40,737 nt of DNA from Amycolatopsis orientalis DSM 40040 = KCTC 9412 (GTDB lineage Bacteria; Actinomycetota; Actinomycetes; Mycobacteriales; Pseudonocardiaceae). The translations under genes and the position numbers were made by a program. Location: the NCBI RefSeq assembly GCF_000478275.1, contig NZ_ASJB01000008.1:1-40737 (forward strand). Reading direction: 5' to 3'. Under the pieces are notes generated by a model, which worked only from the letters and a program-made list of their open reading frames with translations, searched no databases and was not told the DNA's origin. Of the stretch, positions 30,589-37,405 are shown in pieces (the first letter of the stretch is position 1; the number at the start of each line of letters is the position of its first letter).

Positions 30589-30617
30589 AACATATAACTC
30601 CATAGGTTAGATGACAA
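30589..30617 (-). promoter_or_regulatory. Promoter of the patD-pot operon
   Basis: On the minus strand TTGTCA (30617-30612), 17 nt, TATGTT (30594-30589). Five of six -35 bases match consensus. It is embedded in an AT-rich patch within very GC-rich DNA, in the gap between divergent patD and gntR. Confidence 0.6.
30591..30613. promoter_or_regulatory. Candidate GntR operator in the divergent promoter
   Basis: CATATAAC and GTTAGATG are inverted arms (7 of 8 bases pair) around a 7-nt spacer. The dyad lies over the spacer and -10 of the patD promoter and about 60 bp upstream of gntR, so binding would block RNA polymerase and could also autoregulate gntR. No second copy was noticed in the window. 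Confidence 0.5.
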
Positions 30618-30670
30618 GACGATGGGGCAAGATTGGTTCCATCGGGTAGCGGTACGGGTGAAGGGCCACC

Positions 30671-31414
30671 ATGCGTAAGGGGTTGTCGCACAGCGCGCGG
30701 TCAGCGATGTTCGCGCCGCTCGACCAGATCGGCCGGGCCGAAGCGGTCACCGCGCGGCTGGTCGACGCCATCACGCTCGGACTGCTGGCCGACTCCGAAC
30801 AGCTGCCGAGCGAAGCCGAACTGGCCGCCCAGTTCGGCGTCTCGACCGTGACCGTTCGCGAAGCGCTTGTCGCCCTACGGCAGCAGGGCCTCGTCGAAAC
30901 CCGTCGCGGCCGGGGCGGCGGAAGCTTCGTGAAGACTCCGGTGAACCCTTCGGCCGCTTCGTGGCGAGAACGCCTTCGCACGGTTTCGCTGTCGGATCTG
31001 CGCGACGTCGGCGACCACTATCTGGCCATCGCCGGCGCCGCGGCCAAACTCGCCGCCGAGCGGAGTTCGCCCGAGGACATCGAGCGGCTCGAACTGGCGA
31101 CCGAGGACATCCGCACCGCGACAGGCGCGGAGGCGTCGCGCGCCGAGCGCCAGTTCCACCTCGAAGTCGCGGCGGCCGCTCAGTCGCCGCGACTGACGAG
31201 GGAGGAGGTGCAGTTGCAGAGCGAACGGGGCGGGCTGCTGTGGCTGCCGCTCGAACCGAGCGGCACCCGCGAGCACGCCTACGCCGAACACCGCGCGATC
31301 ACCGCCGCCATCGCGCAGGCCGACGGCGAGCTGGCCAGGAAACTCACCGAGGAGCACATCCTCGAAGCGATAGACCGGCTGGCGGACGTGCATTTAGACC
31401 TTCTGGGCCCTTAA
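30671..31414 (+). CDS. GntR-family regulator with FCD ligand domain
   Basis: A 247-residue FadR-type regulator. The winged helix is at about 25-85 (LPSEAELAAQFGVSTVTVREAL, split here by residues 45-66, then LRQQGLVETRRGRGGGSFV). The FCD domain follows with likely metal or ligand residues in RQFHLEVA, EHRAITAAI and EEHILEAI. FCD regulators usually sense small organic acids or amino acids. It diverges from patD, is followed after 32 bp by the Cache gene, and probably controls the polyamine operon. The last codons (HLDLLGP) are encoded by GCATTTAGACCTTCTGG, which resembles half of the family C palindrome found at 36596. Confidence 0.87.
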   Translation: MRKGLSHSARSAMFAPLDQIGRAEAVTARLVDAITLGLLADSEQLPSEAELAAQFGVSTVTVREALVALRQQGLVETRRGRGGGSFVKTPVNPSAASWRERLRTVSLSDLRDVGDHYLAIAGAAAKLAAERSSPEDIERLELATEDIRTATGAEASRAERQFHLEVAAAAQSPRLTREEVQLQSERGGLLWLPLEPSGTREHAYAEHRAITAAIAQADGELARKLTEEHILEAIDRLADVHLDLLGP

Positions 31415-31446
31415 GCTGCGGCATCCGCGCATCCGAGGTGAGCATC

Positions 31447-32184
31447 GTGAACGACACACCGTCCGCCGCTTCCGAGGTCGTCGACCAGGTATCCGCCCTG
31501 GTCGAGGACGTCTTCGGCCGACTGAAGCCGGTTCTGGCCGCGGCCGAAGGGCTGCTGGCCGGATCCGCCGATGCCCTCGCCGACGATCTGACCCGGCTCC
31601 GGCCGCAGGTCTTCGACGTTCTCGGCGGCCTGGTCGTCGGCGCCGGGTTCATCAGCGCGCCGAACGCCCTGGCCGACCAGGAATTCGGCTTCGAGTGGTG
31701 GACCGAAACCGGCGACGCCGAACCCGCTCGGCTGGTCATCAGCCTCGATCCGGACAGCGAGAACTTCCTCGACTACACCCGCCAGTCATGGTTCACCGTC
31801 CCGCGCGACACCGGCCGCCGCCACATCAACGGCCCGTACGTCGACTACCTCTGCACCGACGAGTACACGCTGACGTTCACCGTCCCGGTCCAGCGAAGCG
31901 GGTCGTTCGCGGGCGTGGTCGGCGCGGACATCTACGTGCGCGAGGTCGAGCGCCTGCTGCAGCCGAAACTGCGCGGGCTCGGCGGCCGCGCGGCGCTGGT
32001 CAACGCCCAAGGCCGGGTGATCGTGTCGAACAACGCGCGCCAGGCGACGGGTTCGCTGGTGCGCGACGTCGACGTCCCGGCCTGGTGGTCCTCCGGCGCG
32101 GAACCGGTCACGACCGAGAACGGCATCCACCTCCGGCGCTGCGGGGACTCACCGATCGCCTTGGTCAGGTCCGCTGGGGGCTGA
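31447..32184 (+). CDS. Soluble Cache-domain protein
   Basis: A 245-residue protein with no signal peptide and no membrane helix, so it should be cytoplasmic although Cache domains are usually extracellular sensors. Residues 1-60 are helical. A Cache-like core follows: LDYTRQSWFTVPR (108-120), GRRHINGPYVDYLCTDEY (123-140), TFTVPV, then FAGVVGADIYV (154-164) and AALVNAQGRVIVSN (182-195). Trp115, Phe116, Tyr131, Asp133 and Asp161 have the spacing of the ligand pocket of amino-acid-sensing dCache domains such as PctA as I recall it, while the carboxylate-binding Arg position is Gln113. GTG 31447 follows GAGGTGA by 5 nt. Likely operon with gntR. The TGA stop is inside a palindromic repeat. Role inferred: intracellular amine or GABA sensing. 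Confidence 0.72.
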   Translation: MNDTPSAASEVVDQVSALVEDVFGRLKPVLAAAEGLLAGSADALADDLTRLRPQVFDVLGGLVVGAGFISAPNALADQEFGFEWWTETGDAEPARLVISLDPDSENFLDYTRQSWFTVPRDTGRRHINGPYVDYLCTDEYTLTFTVPVQRSGSFAGVVGADIYVREVERLLQPKLRGLGGRAALVNAQGRVIVSNNARQATGSLVRDVDVPAWWSSGAEPVTTENGIHLRRCGDSPIALVRSAGG

Positions 32185-32262
32185 AGGACGCCATACCCGC
32201 ATCTGATGCGGGGAAAGCGCCCTTCACCGCGTCGCATGCGGGGAAAGCGTCCTTCAGCCCCC
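32176..32262. terminator. Family B palindrome between Cache gene and pucR
   Basis: Arms 32176-32191 and 32247-32262 are perfect 16-bp inverted copies. Inside are a 7-bp hairpin (32196-32202 with 32206-32212) and two direct copies of ATGCGGGGAAAGCG followed by YCCTTCA. The TGA stops of both convergent genes lie in the arms, so the element forms the 3' end of both. Likely a bidirectional terminator. Confidence 0.78.
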
Positions 32263-33723
32263 CGCGGCCTGCAGCGCGAGCCAGAGTTCGGCGCGTACGC
32301 CGGGGGAATCGAGGTCCCGGCCGGTCAGGTCGGCGACCTTGCGCATGCGGTTGCGCAGGGTGTGCCGGTGCACGCCGAGCCGCGCGGACGCCAGATCCCA
32401 GTGGCCATGGTGTTCGAGCCAGCACCTCAGCGAGGCCACGAGTTCGCCTCGGCCGGTTTCGTCGTGCTGCCGCAGAGGCGCCAGCAAGCTGTCCGAAAAC
32501 GCTTGCGCCGCTTGGGAATCGACCAGTTCCAGGAAGCCGCGCCCGGCGTGTTCCGCGAACCGGACCAACTCGGTTCGCTCGGCCTTGGCCGCTTCGGCCG
32601 CTTGCTTCGCCTGACGGAGCCCGGCGGGGAAATCCACTGTGGACACCGGTTCGGCGAGGCCCGCGTGCAGCCCGCCGATCCTCGACACCAGCCGGAGAAC
32701 CGCCTCCACGTCGCCGAGCGCGAGCACGAACGTCCCTGATTCCCCGAAGAAGACCTTCTCTCCGGCGACTTCGACGTCGAGCGCGTCGGCGAGTGAGCGA
32801 CGCGCGCCCGCGGGACCGGTGACGGCCAGGACCGGCCACGGCTCTTCCGGAACCCCGCCCCAGAGCGTCTTCATCGTGCGAGTGGCGAGTTCGGTATGGC
32901 CCGCGGCGAGCAGCTCGCACAGCCCGGACCTCAGCCGCCGCAGTGCGCCGCCGTGTTCCCGGTTCTGTTCCAGCGCAAGGGAAAGCAGCGACACCGCGGT
33001 GTTGACGATGTGCTGCCCCGCGGCGTCCAGGGGCTCACGGGTGCCGACAGCGAGCACACCGCGAGCGCGGGTGTCGAGTGTCTGCAGGACGACCTCGTCC
33101 TCCCCCGCCACCGTCACCAACGTGCCCGCGCGCAGCCGTCCGAGATCTTCACGCATTTCGTCGGCGAAATGCCGGGCCGACGACGGCGACGCTTCGGTGA
33201 CCGCGCCCGCCGAATCGAGCAGGAGCACCCAGCCGTCGATCAGCTTCGCCAGTTTGCGCACCACTCCGCCAGGTCCGCCCTTGCCGACGGCGGTCCTGGT
33301 CAGTTCCTGCTGCCCCTTGCCGGTGCGCACGAGCGACGCGTACTCGTCGGCCGCGACCGCACGGGAGACCGCCCGCGTGATCGCGATGAACGGCGTCTTC
33401 CTCGGCACTTCCAGCACCGGGAGCCCGACCTCCTCCGCGGTCTCCACCAAGGACCGCGGGATGGTCTCGTGACTGAGCCCGACACCGAACCCGAGCCCCG
33501 CCACCCCGGCGTCGACGAGTCGCCGGATGTACCCGGGCGACGTGGTCTCATCGAGGGCGAGGCCGGTGGTCAGCAGGAGTTCGCCGCCTTCGAGGAAGGC
33601 CTGCGGATCGGTCAGTTCGGTGGGGTGGACCCAGCCGATCGGCCGGTCGAGCCCGCTCTCGGCCGCCCGCACGCGCAGCCCGAGCGGGCGTTCGGCCGCG
33701 AGGGCGCGGAGCGTCAGTGCCAT
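32254..33723 (-). CDS. PucR-family transcriptional regulator
   Basis: A 489-residue regulator with an N-terminal PucR domain (about 1-125; GWVHPTELTDPQAFLEGGEL), a central CdaR/GGDEF-like region (about 270-400) and a C-terminal PucR helix-turn-helix (about 425-485; WLEHHGHWDLASARLGVHRH, then TLRNRMRKVADLTG). PucR-type GabR proteins activate gabTD in Corynebacterium, so control of the divergent gabT-gabD pair is the natural reading. ATG 33723 gives the conserved MALTLRALA start; a longer frame upstream is the reverse of gabT and rejected. A perfect 15-bp dyad lies between this gene and gabT. Its stop codon lies in the family B palindrome. Confidence 0.85.
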   Translation of the reverse strand: MALTLRALAAERPLGLRVRAAESGLDRPIGWVHPTELTDPQAFLEGGELLLTTGLALDETTSPGYIRRLVDAGVAGLGFGVGLSHETIPRSLVETAEEVGLPVLEVPRKTPFIAITRAVSRAVAADEYASLVRTGKGQQELTRTAVGKGGPGGVVRKLAKLIDGWVLLLDSAGAVTEASPSSARHFADEMREDLGRLRAGTLVTVAGEDEVVLQTLDTRARGVLAVGTREPLDAAGQHIVNTAVSLLSLALEQNREHGGALRRLRSGLCELLAAGHTELATRTMKTLWGGVPEEPWPVLAVTGPAGARRSLADALDVEVAGEKVFFGESGTFVLALGDVEAVLRLVSRIGGLHAGLAEPVSTVDFPAGLRQAKQAAEAAKAERTELVRFAEHAGRGFLELVDSQAAQAFSDSLLAPLRQHDETGRGELVASLRCWLEHHGHWDLASARLGVHRHTLRNRMRKVADLTGRDLDSPGVRAELWLALQAAGG

Positions 33724-33747
33724 GTTGTCCAACTCTACGCTCCCATA

Positions 33748-33762
33748 TCGACAAGATGTCGA
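33748..33762. promoter_or_regulatory. Candidate PucR operator between pucR and gabT
   Basis: TCGACAAGATGTCGA is a perfect 6-bp inverted repeat around AGA. It is 25 bp upstream of the pucR ATG and 70 bp upstream of the gabT GTG, suited to control both divergent genes. The assignment to PucR rests on position only. Confidence 0.45.
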
Positions 33763-33831
33763 GCTGACGTGCACCGGCGCGGCTCCCATTCTGGAGGGCG
33801 ACCCCGTCCCTCGCGTCCGCAGGAGTTGGCC

Positions 33832-35163
33832 GTGACCGTCACCACCGAGACCCAGCGCAGGCTGCGCACCGAGATCCCCGGCCCTGCCTCGCGCGCCCTG
33901 CAGGAGCGACGCGCCGCCGTCGTCGCCGCGGGCGTGAGCTCGGTGCTGCCGGTCTACATCACCTCGGCCGAAGGCGGCCTGCTCACCGACGCCGACGGCA
34001 ACGTCCTGATCGACTTCGGTTCCGGCATCGCGGTGACCAACGTCGGCCACGCGGCCCCCGCCGTCGTGGACCGGGTGCGCGAGCAGGTGGGACTGTTCAC
34101 GCACACGTGTTTCATGGTCACGCCGTACGAGGGTTACGTCGAGGTGTGCGAAGCGCTCGACAAGCTGACGCCGGGCACCCACGAGAAGCGTTCGGTGCTG
34201 TTCAACTCCGGCGCCGAGGCCGTCGAGAACGCGGTGAAGATCGCCCGCGCCGCGACCGGCCGCCAGGCGGTCGTCGTGTTCGACCACGCCTACCACGGCC
34301 GCACCAACCTGACGATGGCGCTGACCGCGAAGTCCATTCCCTACAAGCACGGCTTCGGCCCGTTCGCGCCCGAGGTCTACCGCGTGCCGGGGTCGTACCC
34401 GTACCGCGACGGCCTGTCCGGACCCGAGGCGGCGCGGATCGCCATCGACCGCATCGAGAAGCAGATCGGCGGCGACCAGGTCGCGGCCGTCGTGCTCGAA
34501 CCGGTGCAGGGTGAGGGCGGGTTCATCGAGCCCGCGCCCGGCTTCCTGCCCGCGCTTTCCCGGTGGTGCACCGAAAACGGCGTCGTGTTCGTCGCCGACG
34601 AGGTCCAGACCGGCTTCTGCCGCACCGGCGAGTGGTTCGCGTCCACGCACGAAGACGTCGTGCCCGACCTGATCGCCACCGCCAAGGGCATCGCGGGCGG
34701 GCTTCCGCTCGCCGCCGTCACCGGCCGCGCGGAACTGCTCGACGCCGTCGGACCGGGCGGCCTCGGCGGAACCTACGGCGGTAACCCGATCGCGTGCGCC
34801 GCGGCGCTCGGCTCGATCGAGACCATGCGCCAGGAGAACCTCGCGGCGTCGGCGAAGCGCATCGAGAACGCGGTGCTGCCTCGGCTGCGCGCGCTGGCCG
34901 AGGAGACCGGCGTGATCGGCGACGTCCGCGGGCGCGGCGCGATGCTGGCCGCCGAATTCGTGAAGCCGGGCACCACCGAACCCGACGCCGACCTGACCAA
35001 GCGGATCGCGCAGGCCTGCCACCAGGCGGGCGTCGTCGTCCTCACCTGCGGCACCTACGGCAACGTCGTCCGCCTGCTGCCGCCGCTGTCCCTGTCCACC
35101 GAACTGCTCGACGAGGGTCTTTCCGTCCTCGAGCACGCTGTCCGCACGGAGGCCGTCAAGTGA
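33832..35163 (+). CDS. gabT: 4-aminobutyrate aminotransferase
   Basis: A 443-residue class III PLP aminotransferase that moves the amino group of GABA to 2-oxoglutarate, giving succinic semialdehyde and glutamate. The PLP lysine is Lys285 (TAKGIAGGLP), with Asp256 (VADEVQTGF) for the ring nitrogen and the NSGAEAVENAVKIAR phosphate-binding segment at 125-139. VLEPVQGEGG and GTYGGNP are typical of GabT. GTG 33832 has AGGAG 6 nt upstream. It overlaps gabD by 4 bp (GTGA), with a GGAGG site for gabD inside its end. It may also accept putrescine-type diamines, which would fill the missing first step; this is speculation. Confidence 0.9.
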   Translation: MTVTTETQRRLRTEIPGPASRALQERRAAVVAAGVSSVLPVYITSAEGGLLTDADGNVLIDFGSGIAVTNVGHAAPAVVDRVREQVGLFTHTCFMVTPYEGYVEVCEALDKLTPGTHEKRSVLFNSGAEAVENAVKIARAATGRQAVVVFDHAYHGRTNLTMALTAKSIPYKHGFGPFAPEVYRVPGSYPYRDGLSGPEAARIAIDRIEKQIGGDQVAAVVLEPVQGEGGFIEPAPGFLPALSRWCTENGVVFVADEVQTGFCRTGEWFASTHEDVVPDLIATAKGIAGGLPLAAVTGRAELLDAVGPGGLGGTYGGNPIACAAALGSIETMRQENLAASAKRIENAVLPRLRALAEETGVIGDVRGRGAMLAAEFVKPGTTEPDADLTKRIAQACHQAGVVVLTCGTYGNVVRLLPPLSLSTELLDEGLSVLEHAVRTEAVK

Positions 35164-36590
35164 CCACATTCCCGTACTGGGTGGCCGGAAAGCCGGTCAC
35201 CAGCGACGAGACCGTCATCGTCCGCCACTCCTTCGACAACAGCGAGGCGGGCTCGCACCACGTTCCGTCCACTTCGGACATCGAGACCGCGGTTCAGGCG
35301 GCGCACGACGTCCAGGAGGAGTTCGCGACGCTGCCCGCGCACGTCCGGGCGGGCGCATTGGACCACGTGTCCCGAGTTTTGGGTGAGCGGTCCGAAGAGC
35401 TGGCCCGGCTGATCACCGCCGAGTCCGGCAAGCCGCTGAAGTGGGCGCGCGGCGAGGTCGGGCGTGCGGCGTCGACGTTCCGCTGGGCCGCCGAGGAGGC
35501 CCGCCGGTTCTCCGGCGACCTGCAGCGGCTCGACACCGACCCGGGCGGCACCGGGCGGCTCGCGCTGGTGCGGCGTGTGCCGAAGGGGCCGGTGCTGGGC
35601 ATCACGCCGTTCAACTTCCCGCTGAACCTGGTGGCGCACAAGGTCGCGCCCGCGATCGCGGTCGGCGCGCCGATCGTGCTCAAGCCCGCGCCTGCGACGC
35701 CGCTGACCGCGTTGCTGCTCGGCGAAATCCTGGCCGAGACGGATCTTCCCGCCGGAAGCTGGTCGATTCTCCCGGTGAGCAACGAGGAATCGGCCAAGCT
35801 GGTGGCCGACCCTCGGCTTCCGGTCGTGTCGTTCACCGGTTCCGTGCCGGTGGGCTGGGGAATCCGGGACAGCGTGCCGCGCAAGCACGTCGCGCTCGAA
35901 CTCGGCGGCAACGCGGCCGTCCTCGTCTGTCCTGATTGGACGGACTTGGACTTCGCGGCCCAGCGGATCGCGACGTTCGCGATGTACCAGGCGGGCCAGT
36001 CGTGCATCTCGGTGCAGCGCGTCTACGCGCACACCGACGTCTACGACGAGCTCCGGGCGAAGGTGCTGGAGCAGGTTCGTGCGCTCGGGACCGGTGACCC
36101 GCGGGCGGACGGCGTGGACGTCGGGCCGCTGATCAACACCGCCGCCGCTTCCCGGGTGGAGTCGTGGATCGCCACGGCCGTCGACGCGGGTGGCGAACTG
36201 CTGACCGGCGGGAAGCGCGACGGCGCGACCGTCGAGCCGACCGTGCTCGCGAACGTGCCGGAGGACGCGGCGGTGATGGCCGACGAGGTGTTCGGGCCGG
36301 TCGTGTCGATCACGCGCGTGGACTCGGTGGACGACGGGGTGCGGCGGATCAACGACTCGCGCTTCGGGTTGCAGGCGGGCGTGTTCACCCGCGACCTGCC
36401 GACCGCGTTCGACGTGTCCGCGAAGCTGCGTGTCGGCGGCGTGCTCGTCGGTGACGTGCCGAGTTTCCGGGCCGACCAGATGCCGTACGGCGGCGTGAAG
36501 GACTCCGGCGTCGGCCGCGAGGGCCCCGCGTCGGCGATGGCGGACTTCACCGAAGAGCGCGTCACCGTCCTGACCGGCCTGACCCTCTGA
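35160..36590 (+). CDS. gabD: Probable succinate-semialdehyde dehydrogenase
   Basis: A 476-residue aldehyde dehydrogenase with catalytic Asn152, Lys175, Glu247 (LELGG) and Cys282 (GQSCISVQR). The C-terminal PSFRADQMPYGGVKDSGVGR places it in an SSADH/lactaldehyde dehydrogenase-like branch rather than the classical GabD (NEGLISTEVAPFGG-type) branch. The substrate is therefore assigned from the 4-bp overlap with gabT, which is strong evidence for oxidation of succinic semialdehyde to succinate. GTG 35160 is preceded by GGAGG at 7 nt. A long family C palindrome follows 5 bp after the stop. Confidence 0.82.
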   Translation: MTTFPYWVAGKPVTSDETVIVRHSFDNSEAGSHHVPSTSDIETAVQAAHDVQEEFATLPAHVRAGALDHVSRVLGERSEELARLITAESGKPLKWARGEVGRAASTFRWAAEEARRFSGDLQRLDTDPGGTGRLALVRRVPKGPVLGITPFNFPLNLVAHKVAPAIAVGAPIVLKPAPATPLTALLLGEILAETDLPAGSWSILPVSNEESAKLVADPRLPVVSFTGSVPVGWGIRDSVPRKHVALELGGNAAVLVCPDWTDLDFAAQRIATFAMYQAGQSCISVQRVYAHTDVYDELRAKVLEQVRALGTGDPRADGVDVGPLINTAAASRVESWIATAVDAGGELLTGGKRDGATVEPTVLANVPEDAAVMADEVFGPVVSITRVDSVDDGVRRINDSRFGLQAGVFTRDLPTAFDVSAKLRVGGVLVGDVPSFRADQMPYGGVKDSGVGREGPASAMADFTEERVTVLTGLTL

Positions 36591-36595
36591 CGACG

Positions 36596-36660
36596 CGCAT
36601 TTAGTCCTCTGGATGCGGTGGTTCGTGACGCGAACTACCGCATTCAGAGGACTAAATGCG
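36596..36660. terminator. Family C palindrome between gabD and BtuF-like gene
   Basis: Arms of 30 bp (36596-36625 and 36631-36660) pair around a TGACG loop with only two mismatched positions, both G-T type and so pairable in one RNA strand. It starts 5 bp past the gabD stop and its right arm encodes the last five residues and the TGA of the gene on the other strand. Likely bidirectional terminator. Confidence 0.82.
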
Positions 36661-37405
36661 TGAGGTGGGCGTGGGCCTCGACGAGCGAAGGGCCGTACCA
36701 GGTCAGGTGGCGCCCGGAGACCAAGACGTACTTCGCGCCGGGAAACGCTTCAGGGCCGTCGTCGGCGGTGAACTCGTAGGGCTCGTCGGGCAGTACGAGC
36801 AAGTTCGCGTCCCCGGCCGCGAAGCGCGCCTGGAGTTCGTCGAGCTTCGGACGCGGGTAGCGCTCTTCGTGGTCCTCGTAGGCGTTGCCGATTCCGACGC
36901 GACGCAGCACGTCGCCGCCGAAGGTGTCGCGGCCGAGCACGATCCACGGCTTCCGCCAGACCGGCACGACCGCCCGGAAGCGCTCCGGCCGCGTCTCCCG
37001 CCACACCTCCTCGGCCTCCACCAGCCAGTCCGGCTCGGCGAGGTCGTATGCCTGCGTCAGAATCCGCCGGATCGAGCCGAGTGCGGCGGGCACGGTCGCC
37101 GACGCCTCCATCACCCAGACCGGGATCCCGTTGGCGCGCAGGTGTTCCACGTCCTCGGGCCGGTTCTCCTCGGAGTTGGCCAGCACCAGGTCCGGCTCGA
37201 GTTCGAGCACCTTGTCCACGTTCGGGTACTTCGAACCGCCCACCCGCGGGACGTCCAGCTCCACCGGATGGGTGCAGTAGTCGGTGGCGCCCGCGAGCCT
37301 TCCCGGCGCGCTCACCTCGACGGCCTCGGTCAGCGACGGCACGAGTGAGACCACCCGCGTCGCCGGCGCGCGCAGCGGGACCACTTCGCCGAGATCGTCG
37401 ATCAT
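36644..37405 (-). CDS. Cytoplasmic BtuF-like metal/cobalamin receptor domain protein
   Basis: A 253-residue protein with the helical-backbone metal receptor fold of BtuF/FepB-type binding proteins: VVSLVPSLTEAV (18-29), ATDYCTHP, GGSKYPNVDKVLELEPDLVL, and a C-terminal lobe with LLVLPDEPYEF. There is no signal peptide or lipobox, so it is not a normal transporter receptor. Such stand-alone forms are common in actinobacteria and are often labelled cobalamin-binding. The gene overlaps the upstream ribonuclease gene by 4 bp (ATGA). The last five residues THLVL and the stop come from the family C palindrome. Function unknown. Confidence 0.75.
   Translation of the reverse strand: MIDDLGEVVPLRAPATRVVSLVPSLTEAVEVSAPGRLAGATDYCTHPVELDVPRVGGSKYPNVDKVLELEPDLVLANSEENRPEDVEHLRANGIPVWVMEASATVPAALGSIRRILTQAYDLAEPDWLVEAEEVWRETRPERFRAVVPVWRKPWIVLGRDTFGGDVLRRVGIGNAYEDHEERYPRPKLDELQARFAAGDANLLVLPDEPYEFTADDGPEAFPGAKYVLVSGRHLTWYGPSLVEAHAHLTHLVL

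Noticed and set aside
30494..30691. Short frames over repeats that read SKGPLLS, EQGTFAIA or AKVPCS
   Set aside because: These peptides are translations of family A repeats in non-coding DNA. Only the potA copy lies in a supported gene.
32254..35169. PucR frame extended over gabT
   Set aside because: The conserved PucR start is at 33723; upstream sequence is antisense to gabT.
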